From contig JAJYSP010000004.1 in assembly GCA_021793515.1 (NCBI GenBank), positions 1 through 64,000 of the forward strand: a DNA stretch of 64,000 nt. Reading direction: 5' to 3'. Of the stretch, positions 39,647 through 48,322 are shown one piece after another; positions within the stretch are counted from its first letter, which is position 1, and each line of letters opens with the position of its first letter. The notes below the pieces were generated by a model. That model saw only the letters and a program-made list of their open reading frames with translations, searched no databases and was not told the origin of the DNA. The DNA comes from Actinomycetes bacterium. GTDB lineage: Bacteria; Actinomycetota; Acidimicrobiia; Acidimicrobiales; RAAP-2. Both the position numbers and the translations under genes were made by a program.

Positions 39647-41134
39647 CTACCCGCCCAAAGCGGACAATAGGTCTATAGCCGTTGAATTCGTTTCGAAGAG
39701 GTGGGCCGTCAGTGCGGCGGTGCCGCGCAGGGGGTCGGGCATGGGCACGCGCTGCAGCGGCCCGTCGCCAAGGTCAAAGACCACGGAGTCCCAATTCGCG
39801 GCCGCGATGGCCTCGGGGAACCGCTTGACGCACTGACCGCGAAAGTACGCGCGGGTGGTGGCCGGTGGCTCCTCGATCGCGGCGTTCACGGAGTCCTCGT
39901 CGAAGAGCGGTCGCAGTCCGACGCGCGCCGCCAACGACCGACCGGGACGAAGGTCGTGGTACTGCAGGTCGATCGCGCGCAGACGCGCGTCGTCCTCGGC
40001 GAGGTCGTAGCGATCACGGTAGCCCTGGACGATGCGTTGTTTGGCCACCCAGTCGACTCGGTCGGCGACGGCGGCGGGGTCGTCACGCACGCCGTCGAGC
40101 ATCTCGCGCCACTGGTCCAGGATGAAGTTGACCTCGTTGTGATCACCCACGGCGTCCCCGCCGTGCTCGGCGACGTAGCGCTCGGCGAGCGTCCAGAGCT
40201 CGTCCTGGAAGTCCCAGGCCGTGCGCGAACGCTCGTCGACGCAGTCGACCGCCGTGTGCAGTGTTGGGTCTGCCGCGATGGCCCGTACCGCTCGAACGGG
40301 GTCGCGTGGCGCGGCCGGGAACCCCCGAAGTCCCTGGTCCTCGAGGGCGGCGAGCAGCAACGCGGTCGCCCCGAGCTTCACAGCCGTCGCGTACTGGCTG
40401 AGATTGGCGTCGCCGATGATCACGTGGAGGCGCCGAAAGCGTTCGGCGTCGCCGTGGGTCTCGTCTCGGGTATTGATGATGGGACGCTTCAGCGTCGTCT
40501 CGAGTCCGACCACCTCCTCGAAGAACTCAGCGCGTTGGCTCACTTGATAGACCGGGCGAGTCGCCCTCGGCCGATCGGTCTCGACACCGACCTTGCCGGC
40601 GCCGACGACGATCTGGCGCGAGACGAAGTGGGGTACGAGCGCGCGGACGAGGTCGCCGAACTCGACTGACCTCGCCACCAGGTAGTTCTCGTGACAACCG
40701 TAGGAGTTGCCCTTGCCGTCGGAGTTGTTCTTGTAGATGGTGATCGCCTGAGCGGGATCGAGCGACTCGTTGGCGAAACGCTGGGCGCGACGTAGCACCT
40801 CCTCGCCGGCGACGTCGAAGCGCACGGCTTCGAGGGGTGAGCGGCATTCGGGTGAGGAGTACTCGGGGTGCGCGTGGTCAACGTAGAGTCGAGCGCCGTT
40901 GGCGAGCACGGTGTTGGCGAGTTGGGTCTCGACGATCGGGGCGAAAGCCGTCAGCCCCGCCAGGCCCCGAGCGTCCACGCCGGGCGTCTCGCCCTCGAAG
41001 TCCCAGTTGATGTGGGTCATCCCCCGTTGGGCGTAGGCGTTGACAATGACGCTCGAGGCGATGATCGGGTCCTGGTCGGGTCCGCCCGTGATGCCGAACT
41101 CGGTCTCGATGCCGAGGACTTTGGCGATGGCCAC
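39647..41134 (-). CDS. dop: Depupylase/deamidase Dop
   Basis: 495 residues. Removes Pup from substrates and, where Pup ends in Gln, deamidates it. PafA-like fold with the Dop-specific loop at about 36-57 (QRGMTHINWDFEGETPGVD), LYVDHAHPEYSSPECR with the conserved Asp86, NSYGCHENY and RPIINTRDETHGD. Since the local Pup already ends in Glu, depupylation should be its main task. Follows arc after four bases. Confidence 0.96.
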   Translation of the reverse strand: MAIAKVLGIETEFGITGGPDQDPIIASSVIVNAYAQRGMTHINWDFEGETPGVDARGLAGLTAFAPIVETQLANTVLANGARLYVDHAHPEYSSPECRSPLEAVRFDVAGEEVLRRAQRFANESLDPAQAITIYKNNSDGKGNSYGCHENYLVARSVEFGDLVRALVPHFVSRQIVVGAGKVGVETDRPRATRPVYQVSQRAEFFEEVVGLETTLKRPIINTRDETHGDAERFRRLHVIIGDANLSQYATAVKLGATALLLAALEDQGLRGFPAAPRDPVRAVRAIAADPTLHTAVDCVDERSRTAWDFQDELWTLAERYVAEHGGDAVGDHNEVNFILDQWREMLDGVRDDPAAVADRVDWVAKQRIVQGYRDRYDLAEDDARLRAIDLQYHDLRPGRSLAARVGLRPLFDEDSVNAAIEEPPATTRAYFRGQCVKRFPEAIAAANWDSVVFDLGDGPLQRVPMPDPLRGTAALTAHLFETNSTAIDLLSALGG

Positions 41135-41138
41135 CGGT

Positions 41139-42878
41139 CTAGAGGTACTGGCCGGTGCCGACGTGCTGGATCGACCGGCCGCCCTTGGTCTCCGCCTCCT
41201 CGCGGTTGATCAGGGTGCGGATGAAGACGATCCGCTCACCCTTCTTGCCCGAGATCCTCGCCCAGTCATCAGGGTTGGTGGTGTTGGGCAGGTCCTCGTT
41301 CTCGCGGTACTCCTGGCGGATGGACTCGAGCAGGTCATCGACACTCAGGCCGCGCGGACCACCGGCGATTTCCCGCTTGACCGCCAGCTTCTTCGCGCGA
41401 CGAACAATGTTTTCGATCATCGCGCCCGACGCGAAGTCTTTGAAGTAGAGCACTTCTTTATCGCCACCCTGGTAGGTGACCTCGAGGAAGCGGTTTTCGT
41501 CGTCGACGCGGTACATCGTGCTCACCGTCTCCTCGATCATCGCGCGAATCGCCTTGTCGCGGTCACCCCCGCCGAGGCCGTGCACCACGGCGTCGTCTAT
41601 CGGCAAGGACGGATGGATGTAGCGCTGGAATATCTGGGCGGCGGCCTCGGCGTCGGGACGTTCGATCTTGATCTTGACGTCGAGTCGACCGGGTCGAAGG
41701 ATGGCCGGATCGATGAGGTCCTCGCGGTTGGTCGCACCGATGACGATGACGTCGCGCAGCGATTCCACTCCGTCGATCTCGGCGAGCAGTTGCGGCACGA
41801 TCGTCGACTCCATGTCCGAGCTGATACCCGTGCCGCGCGTGCGAAACAGCGAGTCCATCTCGTCGAAGAAGACGATGACGGGTACACCCTCCTCAGCCTT
41901 CTCACGAGCTCGCTGAAAGACGAGGCGGATCTGACGCTCGGTCTCGCCGACGTACTTGTTGAGCAACTCGGGGCCCTTGATGTTCAAGAAGTAGGAACGC
42001 ACGTTACGGTTACCACTCAACTCGCCGACCTTGGCCGACAAGGAGTTGGCTACGGCCTTGGCGATCAGGGTCTTGCCGCACCCGGGTGGACCGTAGAGGA
42101 GGATCCCCTTGGGTGCGGGAAGCTCGTACTCCGAAAACAGCGCCCGGTGCAGATACGGCAACTCGACCGCGTCGGTGATCAATTCGATCTGGGAGTCGAG
42201 ACCGCCGACGTCGGCGTAGGTGATGTCGGGCACCTCTTCGAGGACCAGCGCTTCGGCCTCTTGGCGGGCGAGTTTCTCGGTGAGGAGATTCGAACGGGTG
42301 TCGAGCAGTAGCGCGTCGCCACTGCGCAGTCGTACGTCGCGCAGCGCGTCAGAGAGCTCCACGACGCGCTCTTCGTCGGCGCGTCCGTAGATCAAGACAC
42401 GGCGTTCGTCGAGCACATCCTTAACGGTCACGACCTCGCCCTGTCCGTCGGGATCACGAACCCCGATGACGGTGAAGGACTCATTAAGCACGACCTCGTC
42501 CCCACGCGCCACCTGGTGGGGGTCGATCGCGGGGTGAAGCGCGACGCGCATCTTGCGCCCGGCGGCGAAGATGTCGACGGTTCCGTCGTCGTTGAAGTCG
42601 GTGAACGTCCCGTACACCGCTGGTGGCTGGGTCAACTTGTCGACTTCGTCGCGTAGCGCGCTGATCTGGTCGCGGGTCTGTTGGATCGTGATGCTCAACT
42701 TCTCGTTGTTCGAGCGCGCCTGGGCGAGGTGTCCACGTGTCTCGAGCAGCTGCTCTTCGAGCACCTCGATGCGCCGACTGTAGATCTCCAACTCGGTAAG
42801 TGGCTCGCTCACCGGGCGGCCTCGTCGCGCGACGTCATCACCGTGCTCGTCGGGCTCGTTGGCATGGAATCGGTCCAT
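41139..42878 (-). CDS. arc: Proteasome-associated AAA ATPase Arc/Mpa
   Basis: 579 residues. Unfolds pupylated proteins and threads them into the 20S core. Coiled coil (about 28-82) for Pup binding, two OB folds (about 85-205), AAA domain with Walker A GPPGCGKT (263-270), Walker B VFFDEMDS and sensor GATNRED; the C-terminal QYL is the HbYX-type motif that opens the alpha ring. ATG 42878 follows TAGGGT (minus strand 42890-42885) by six bases and heads the whole proteasome series. Confidence 0.96.
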   Translation of the reverse strand: MDRFHANEPDEHGDDVARRGRPVSEPLTELEIYSRRIEVLEEQLLETRGHLAQARSNNEKLSITIQQTRDQISALRDEVDKLTQPPAVYGTFTDFNDDGTVDIFAAGRKMRVALHPAIDPHQVARGDEVVLNESFTVIGVRDPDGQGEVVTVKDVLDERRVLIYGRADEERVVELSDALRDVRLRSGDALLLDTRSNLLTEKLARQEAEALVLEEVPDITYADVGGLDSQIELITDAVELPYLHRALFSEYELPAPKGILLYGPPGCGKTLIAKAVANSLSAKVGELSGNRNVRSYFLNIKGPELLNKYVGETERQIRLVFQRAREKAEEGVPVIVFFDEMDSLFRTRGTGISSDMESTIVPQLLAEIDGVESLRDVIVIGATNREDLIDPAILRPGRLDVKIKIERPDAEAAAQIFQRYIHPSLPIDDAVVHGLGGGDRDKAIRAMIEETVSTMYRVDDENRFLEVTYQGGDKEVLYFKDFASGAMIENIVRRAKKLAVKREIAGGPRGLSVDDLLESIRQEYRENEDLPNTTNPDDWARISGKKGERIVFIRTLINREEAETKGGRSIQHVGTGQYL

Positions 42879-42981
42879 ACCGTCACCCTAGACTTCCAAG
42901 GTCGTGTGCGTGATCGCGGTGCCGAGACCCCCGGTGCCCCGCTAGCATGACCAGACGAGACGAGCCCGGGAGGACGTTGGC

Positions 42982-43218
42982 ATGAAGGTGTGGATCGACC
43001 AGGATTTGTGCACGGGCGACGGCCTCTGTGAAGAGATTTGTCCGACCGTGTTCACGCTGCTCGACGACGGCCTCGCCTACGTGAAAGAGGGCGCCGACGT
43101 AAAGAGCGCGCCCGGTGGGGCGGCAGGAGTTGCCGTCGTGCCCGCAGAGTTCGAAGACGCCGTTGTCGAGGCCTCCGAGGAGTGCCCGGGTGAGTGCATC
43201 TTCATCGAACAGGACTGA
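42982..43218 (+). CDS. Single-cluster ferredoxin
   Basis: 78 residues. Small electron carrier of the type that serves cytochromes P450 and similar oxygenases in actinobacteria. The cluster ligands read C10-TGDGL-C16-EEI-C20-P and a distal CPGEC; Asp in place of the second cysteine indicates a [3Fe-4S] or convertible cluster. ATG 42982 has a ribosome site GGGAGG at 42968-42973 and a TAGCAT box at 42943-42948, so this transcript has a leader of about 30 bases. Divergent from arc, convergent with trmI (3-base gap). Confidence 0.9.
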   Translation: MKVWIDQDLCTGDGLCEEICPTVFTLLDDGLAYVKEGADVKSAPGGAAGVAVVPAEFEDAVVEASEECPGECIFIEQD

Positions 43219-43221
43219 CGA

Positions 43222-44004
43222 CTAGAGCGTCGCGGAAGCGCCGGCGAGGCGACGCGCGGACGTGAGGAACCCAGTGTGGGCCACCATCCGGTGGTCGGGG
43301 CGTACCGAGCGACCGTCAATATGCCACGTACGGCGTAGGATTTCCACCGTCTCGGCCAGGCCGAATGAGTAGCGGTGCAGCGTCTCTCGTAATAGCTGAG
43401 TCTGATTGATGGTCGGCAGGTAGGCGAGCAGGATGCCCCCGGGTCGAAGCGCCGTTGCGGCGTGCTCGACGACAGCCCACGGCTCGGGCATGTCGAGCAG
43501 GATGCGGTCGAAGTCGTCGCCGTCGATGCCCTGAGTGACGTCGCGGATCTGAACGTCGTAGTGGACGTCCTCACCCAACAGGTCACGCACGTTCTGCTTG
43601 GCGTGTTCGGCGAAGTCCTCTCGGATCTCGTAGGCGGTGATGTACGCGCCAGCGCGTAGCAGGGTCATGGACAGCGCGCCGGAACCGACGCCCGCCTCGA
43701 GCACCTTCTGACCGGGGGCGATATCGGCCTGCAGGAGGATCGCGCCGAGGTCCTTGGGGTAGATCACCTGTGCGCCGCGCGGCATCTTGAGTACGACGTC
43801 GGTCAGGGTGGGGCGAAGCACGAGGAAGCTGCGCTCAGTGTTGCTCGAGATGAGTGACCCTTCGACGGCTCCGATGACGTCGTTGTGCTGGACGATGCCC
43901 GCGTGGGTGTGAAAGGCAGCGTCCGGGCGCAACGTGATGAGATAACGCCGGTCCTTCGCGTCAATCAGCATCACGCGTTCGCCGACCGCGAGCGTGGCCT
44001 TCAC
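43222..44004 (-). CDS. trmI: tRNA (adenine-N1-)-methyltransferase TrmI
   Basis: 260 residues. Methylates A58 of the tRNA T loop with S-adenosylmethionine. VLEAGVGSGALSMTLLRAG is the SAM-binding motif, then AYEIREDFAEHAKQN and LLDMPEPWAVVEHA with the catalytic-site Asp, as in Rv2118c. GTG 44004 is chosen because it gives the family length and overlaps the stop of the small gene upstream (GTGA). In mycobacteria it also neighbours arc. Confidence 0.92.
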   Translation of the reverse strand: MKATLAVGERVMLIDAKDRRYLITLRPDAAFHTHAGIVQHNDVIGAVEGSLISSNTERSFLVLRPTLTDVVLKMPRGAQVIYPKDLGAILLQADIAPGQKVLEAGVGSGALSMTLLRAGAYITAYEIREDFAEHAKQNVRDLLGEDVHYDVQIRDVTQGIDGDDFDRILLDMPEPWAVVEHAATALRPGGILLAYLPTINQTQLLRETLHRYSFGLAETVEILRRTWHIDGRSVRPDHRMVAHTGFLTSARRLAGASATL

Positions 44005-44162
44005 GATGAGTGTCGTGACGCGCGCCGTCCGAGCGAACGAGCGACGCCGTCCATGAGTCGCAGGGCAATGAGCCCGCCGAGCACTCCGGTCCACTTCTTG
44101 GAGCGTTGGGCGAGTGCCCGCGTCCCGACCAATCCGATCGCCAGTTTCAACAAGCGTGGCAC
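44001..44162 (-). CDS. Tiny hydrophobic-basic protein upstream of trmI
   Basis: 53 residues from GTG 44162 to TGA 44001, in an operon of overlapping genes. The translation has KLAIGLVGTRALAQ, a likely membrane-inserting WTGVLGGLIALRLM stretch and a basic tail (SLGRRASRH). The frame begins inside the stop of the preceding gene (TAGTG) and ends inside the start of trmI (GTGA), which is strong positional support. No family recognised; it may be a small holin- or membrane-stability-type peptide (inference). Easily missed because it is short. Confidence 0.62.
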   Translation of the reverse strand: MPRLLKLAIGLVGTRALAQRSKKWTGVLGGLIALRLMDGVARSLGRRASRHSS

Positions 44163-44350
44163 TAGTGGCGACCCCGCTTGGGCCGCGACCGACGACCGCG
44201 CCAGAATCCCCAGACGTAGCCGAGCAGCAGTCCGCCCACGCCGGCGATCGCCGTGTCGGCGGGGTCGTCGGTGTGAAGCGACAGCGGATTGGCCGGTACG
44301 AACTCTCGCACGCGGTGCTCCAACTCGCGCCTGGTAGCGGAGTCGCTCAC
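44162..44350 (-). CDS. Small membrane protein
   Basis: 62 residues. A soluble N-terminus (REFVPANPL), one membrane segment (IAGVGGLLLGYVWGFWRG) and a basic tail (RRSRPKRGRH). No family recognised. GTG 44350 overlaps the stop of the upstream gene (GTGA), and its own stop overlaps the next start by one base. Part of the four-gene chain ending in trmI. Confidence 0.68.
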   Translation of the reverse strand: MSDSATRRELEHRVREFVPANPLSLHTDDPADTAIAGVGGLLLGYVWGFWRGRRSRPKRGRH

Positions 44351-44700
44351 GACTTACTCTTCAGACGACGTCGAACGGAGGCGTCCGCGACGATCCGCCA
44401 CGCGGTCAGGGCGAGTACCGCGATCGAGACCACCGCGACGATGAGGTAGGGCAACCACGAGAGCGAGCCATCGAGTACGCGGAATTGCTGGAGGAAGCGC
44501 AACAGTCCGATGAGCAGCATCAATGACCCGAACCCGACGAAAACGCTACCGATCGCACCGAAGGCGGCGTAACGCGCGACGTCCTTCAGCGGCTGAACCG
44601 TCTCTTCCTTCACGTAGCGGATCACGAGACCCTTGATCTCGTCGAAGTCGCGTCGCAGTGACGCGCCTCGCAGGACCTTTCGCCACGACGGAAGCTTCAC
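44347..44700 (-). CDS. Phage-holin-family (Actinobacterial Holin-X-like) membrane protein
   Basis: 117 residues. Two membrane helices (about 46-70, AAFGAIGSVFVGFGSLMLLIGLL, and 83-104) separated by a short loop, with charged amphipathic ends (LRRDFDEIKGLVIRYVKEE and VRRRLKSKS). This pattern corresponds to the widespread chromosomal Phage_holin_3-like or DUF1469-type proteins of actinobacteria, not to active phage. Nothing phage-related is nearby. First gene of the small-membrane-protein chain. Confidence 0.72.
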   Translation of the reverse strand: MKLPSWRKVLRGASLRRDFDEIKGLVIRYVKEETVQPLKDVARYAAFGAIGSVFVGFGSLMLLIGLLRFLQQFRVLDGSLSWLPYLIVAVVSIAVLALTAWRIVADASVRRRLKSKS

Positions 44701-44709
44701 GCCATCAGC

Positions 44710-45105
44710 CTACTCAGTGCGGTCGCGAATGACGTACGTTGAGCTCGCGCTGGCCACGGCGACATCGTCGTCGTCGACGATGCGCGCTTCGACGAAGACC
44801 ACGAGCGATCCGGACTTGACCACCGTCGCGCTGCAGGTCAAGACTGAGCCGGCCAACACGGGGCGTAGGAAGGCGATCCGCAGATCCGTATTGGCCACGA
44901 GTACCTTGCGCTCCCCCACGGCGGCGACCGCCGCCGCTCCCATGGCTGAGTCGGCAACCGCGGCAAGGAAGCCACCCTGGACGGTGCCCGCCGGATTCAA
45001 GAACCGTTCATCGATGCGGGTGCGCCAAACGTGAGGGGCCCCGTCGGGCGTCGCGACCCGCGTCAACCCTAAGGTGAGGTCACAGTTGGGCGGAATCTGG
45101 AGCAT
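44710..45105 (-). CDS. PaaI-type hotdog thioesterase
   Basis: 131 residues. Hotdog fold with FLNPAGTVQGGFLAAVADSAMGAAA, which carries the conserved G-x-x-x-x-x-x-D of the acyl-CoA thioesterase family, followed by VANTDLRIAFLRPV. Hydrolyses acyl- or aryl-CoA esters; substrate unknown. ATG 45105 lies five bases after TACCCT (minus strand 45116-45111), again a near-leaderless layout. Divergent from transketolase. Confidence 0.87.
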   Translation of the reverse strand: MLQIPPNCDLTLGLTRVATPDGAPHVWRTRIDERFLNPAGTVQGGFLAAVADSAMGAAAVAAVGERKVLVANTDLRIAFLRPVLAGSVLTCSATVVKSGSLVVFVEARIVDDDDVAVASASSTYVIRDRTE

Positions 45106-45160
45106 GACTCAGGGTACCGGCCCCCGGGAAGTCAGTGGAAAGTTGGGTACTGTTCTAGCC
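45106..45160. promoter_or_regulatory. Divergent promoter pair, thioesterase and transketolase
   Basis: 55 bases contain TACCCT on the minus strand (45116-45111) and TACTGT on the plus strand (45148-45153), each 5-7 bases from its start codon. No ribosome-binding site can fit between box and start. Confidence 0.55.
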
Positions 45161-47155
45161 ATGGTCGACCACTTATTCACCGGCGCAACTGAACTCGAAG
45201 GTCGCGCGATTCGCGAGATCATGGCGTTGGCCATGGACGCGCCGGCCCAGGCCAAGTCGGGCCACAGCGGGACGGCGATGGCGCTGTCCCCGCTCGGGGT
45301 GACGCTGTTCGCTCGGCTACTGCGCCACGATCCCACTGATGCCCAGTGGGCCGATCGGGATCGGTTCATCTTGAGTTGTGGGCACGCCTCGATTCTGCAG
45401 TACGGTCTCGCCCGCGCCTTCGGCTACGACCTGGACGAGCAAGACCTGCGGGGATTCCGCCAGCCCCACTCGCGCACGCCCGGTCACCCCGAACGCGGCG
45501 TTACGCCGACCGTTGAGGTCACCACCGGCCCACTCGGACAGGGCATCGCCAACGGGGTCGGCATGGCGATCGCGGAACGGATCCTGCGCTCGGACTTCGG
45601 CGAGGATCTGGTCAATCACCGCACGTGGGTGGTAGCCGGCGACGGGTGTCTGGAGGAGGGGATCAGCCACGAGGCGGCCTCGCTCGCCGGCTCGCTGGGC
45701 TTGGACCGCCTGACGGTCTTCTATGACGACAACCACATCACGATCGATGGCCCGACGGAACTAGCCATGCACGACGACCCGGCTGCGCGCTTTCGAGCCT
45801 ACGGCTGGCACGTCATCGAGCTGGGTGAGCGGGCCAACGACCTCGACGCACTCGAAGCGGCCGGCGTTGCAGCTATCGCCGAGACGGCACGACCGACGCT
45901 CGTGATCATCCGCTCACACATCGGCTTCCCGTCCCCGGTGATGATGGACCGACGAGAGGCCCACGGCTCACCCTTCAGCGCCGAGGCGATCACCCAGGTC
46001 AAGGCGATCCTCGGTGTCCCTGACGTCGCGTTCCACCTGGACCCTGAACTCCCGTCTGCCATGGTCGAGGCGCTCGCGGAACGTCGCGCCGAACACACGC
46101 GCTGGGAGGCGGCGATGGTCGCCGCCGGTGAACGGGGCGCACGTCTGCGTCGCCAGTACGACACCAACGGGGCGTTGGCCGAGGTCGGACCGGTCGACTA
46201 TTTCGCCGGTGGGAGTCGTGTCGCCACGCGCAAGGCCATGCAGCGCGCAATGGACACCTGGGCGGCGCACACGCCGGGACTGACGGCTGGATCAGCCGAC
46301 CTGACCGACAACACGGGCGTGGTGCTGCACGGCGCACCCCAGGGCGCATCGGCGCCGGGTGGTCGTCAGATCCACTACGGCGTTCGCGAGTTCGCCATGG
46401 GCGCCGTGCTCGTGGGTCAGGCGGCGCACGGCGGAATCCGGCCGATCGGTTCGACGTTCTTCGTCTTCAGCGACTACGCCCGACCTTCGATCCGCCTGGC
46501 CGCACTGAGCCGGGTCGGCACGCTCTTCGTGTTCACCCACGACTCGATCGGCGTTGGCGAAGACGGTCCGACCCATCAGCCGGTGGAGCACCTGATGGCC
46601 CTGCGCGCGATGCCGCAGCTCCACGTGGTGCGGCCGTCGGACGCCAACGAGACCCTCGACCTGGTGGCGGCGTATCTGGCCGACGACAATCCCCCGACCA
46701 CGGCGTTGGTGCTCTCGCGCCAGGACGTGACCGTTATGAACGACGACGACCGCCGTGCGTCCAAGGCCGGTGCATCGAATGGTGGTTACGTCGTGCGCGA
46801 GTCCGAGGACGCGCGGTTCACCCTGGTCGCGACGGGTTCAGAGGTTTCGGCGGCCATTGCAGCCAGTGAACAGCTCGCCGCCGACGGGATCGTGACGCGC
46901 GTCGTCGCCATGCCGTGCTGGACCTGCTTCGAGGAGCAGCCCCGCGAGTACCGTGAGACCGTGCTTCGCCGTTCGCTACCCTCGGTATCGCTCGAGGCTG
47001 GCGCGACGCTCGGTTGGTCGCGCTACGTCGATCACGCGATCGGCATCGATTCCTTCGGACTGTCGGCGCCCGGCGACTACGTGTTCGAGTACTTCAACAT
47101 TGGCGCCCAATGTCTGGTCGACCACGTCCGTGATTGGTTAGGAGCCTCGTCGTGA
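45161..47155 (+). CDS. tkt: Transketolase
   Basis: 664 residues. Thiamin diphosphate enzyme of the pentose phosphate pathway moving two-carbon units. SGHSGTAMALSPLGVTLFARLL, TTGPLGQGIANGVGMAIAE, the ThDP motif GDGCLEEGISHEAASLAG through DDNHITIDG, the pyrimidine-side Glu in YGVREFAMGAV, and HDSIGVGEDGPTHQPVEHL are all present. ATG 45161 follows TACTGT (45148-45153) by seven bases, which excludes the longer frame from 45074. It overlaps transaldolase by 4 bases. Confidence 0.96.
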   Translation: MVDHLFTGATELEGRAIREIMALAMDAPAQAKSGHSGTAMALSPLGVTLFARLLRHDPTDAQWADRDRFILSCGHASILQYGLARAFGYDLDEQDLRGFRQPHSRTPGHPERGVTPTVEVTTGPLGQGIANGVGMAIAERILRSDFGEDLVNHRTWVVAGDGCLEEGISHEAASLAGSLGLDRLTVFYDDNHITIDGPTELAMHDDPAARFRAYGWHVIELGERANDLDALEAAGVAAIAETARPTLVIIRSHIGFPSPVMMDRREAHGSPFSAEAITQVKAILGVPDVAFHLDPELPSAMVEALAERRAEHTRWEAAMVAAGERGARLRRQYDTNGALAEVGPVDYFAGGSRVATRKAMQRAMDTWAAHTPGLTAGSADLTDNTGVVLHGAPQGASAPGGRQIHYGVREFAMGAVLVGQAAHGGIRPIGSTFFVFSDYARPSIRLAALSRVGTLFVFTHDSIGVGEDGPTHQPVEHLMALRAMPQLHVVRPSDANETLDLVAAYLADDNPPTTALVLSRQDVTVMNDDDRRASKAGASNGGYVVRESEDARFTLVATGSEVSAAIAASEQLAADGIVTRVVAMPCWTCFEEQPREYRETVLRRSLPSVSLEAGATLGWSRYVDHAIGIDSFGLSAPGDYVFEYFNIGAQCLVDHVRDWLGASS

Positions 47156-48267
47156 CCCGCTTAGATGACTTGTACAACGAGGTCGGCCAGAGTCCCTGGA
47201 TCGACAACATTCGACGCGACTGGCTCGACGACGGGACCCTCGCGCGCTACGTCGCTGAAGGCGTGCGCGGTGTGACCTCGAACCCCTCGATCTTCGCCAA
47301 GGCACTGTCGACCTCGACCGCCTACGACGAGCGCATCGCCGGGCTCAGCACGGATGATCCCGAGGAGGTCTTCGAACACCTCGCGGTCGATGATGTCCGT
47401 GACGCGTGTGACGTCCTGGCCGTGGTCAACGACGCGGCCCGTTCTGACTTCGTCGCCTCGCGGCGACGCTACCTCGACGGCTTCGTCTCACTGGAGGTCT
47501 CGCCACGTTTGGCTCACGACACCCAAGCCACGATCGCCGCGGCCCGTCGACTGGCCGCGGCCGTCGGGCGACGCAACGTCATGATCAAGATTCCGGCCAC
47601 CATCGCCGGCCTTGAGGCGATCAGTACGGTCCTCGGCGACGGTATCAACGTGAACGTCACCCTGATCTTCTCGATTGATCGGTACCGAGCGGTGATGGAT
47701 GCTTGGGCGAGCGGGCTCGAACTCGCGATCGAGCATGGTCACGAGATTGCAGACATCGCGAGCGTCGCCTCGTTCTTCGTGTCGCGAGTCGACGTCGCGG
47801 TGGATCAACTGCTCGAACCAGATGATCCTCGTCGTGGCACGATCGCCGTCGCGCAGGTGGCACGGGCCTACGCGGCATTCACGGAAGTGGTCGGCTCGGC
47901 GCGCGTTCAGTCGCTTCTCGCGCGCGGCGCCCAGGTGCAACGACCCCTGTGGGCGTCGACCTCGACCAAGAACCCGGCCTATGACGACCTGCTCTACGTC
48001 AACTCCATCGCCGCAGATGAGACGGTCAACACGATGCCCGACGCCACCTTGGCCGCGGCGCTCGCCCGGGGCTCCTACGACGACTCGATCCTTCGTGACA
48101 GCGCCCGCACGGCCTCGGCGATCGCGACCCTGGACTCGCTCGCACCGACGGTGGACCTTGCGGCGGTGACCCAGCGACTCGAAGACGAGGGCGTCGCGGC
48201 CTTCATTGCCTCCTATGAGGAGCTGCTCGAAACCGTGCGCACGAAACTGGCTGGACCATCGGCCTGA
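47152..48267 (+). CDS. tal: Transaldolase
   Basis: 371 residues, the long actinobacterial type. Moves a dihydroxyacetone unit from sedoheptulose 7-phosphate to glyceraldehyde 3-phosphate. GVTSNPSIFAKAL, LEVSPRLAHDT, the Schiff-base segment NVMIKIPATIAGLEA, GINVNVTLIFSIDRY and SVASFFVSRVD are typical, as is WASTSTKNPAYDD. GTG 47152 overlaps the tkt stop (GTGA), so the two are translated together, the usual arrangement for carbon rearrangement genes. Confidence 0.95.
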   Translation: MTRLDDLYNEVGQSPWIDNIRRDWLDDGTLARYVAEGVRGVTSNPSIFAKALSTSTAYDERIAGLSTDDPEEVFEHLAVDDVRDACDVLAVVNDAARSDFVASRRRYLDGFVSLEVSPRLAHDTQATIAAARRLAAAVGRRNVMIKIPATIAGLEAISTVLGDGINVNVTLIFSIDRYRAVMDAWASGLELAIEHGHEIADIASVASFFVSRVDVAVDQLLEPDDPRRGTIAVAQVARAYAAFTEVVGSARVQSLLARGAQVQRPLWASTSTKNPAYDDLLYVNSIAADETVNTMPDATLAAALARGSYDDSILRDSARTASAIATLDSLAPTVDLAAVTQRLEDEGVAAFIASYEELLETVRTKLAGPSA

Positions 48268-48322
48268 GTTAGGGCTGGGCGTCGCCCGTAGGGTGGCCAA
48301 GCGACGCAAGTAGGATGCACCC

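Noticed and set aside
44347..44700. Holin-like gene as evidence of a prophage
   Set aside because: No other phage genes, integrase or attachment site nearby; chromosomal holin-like proteins are widespread in actinobacteria.
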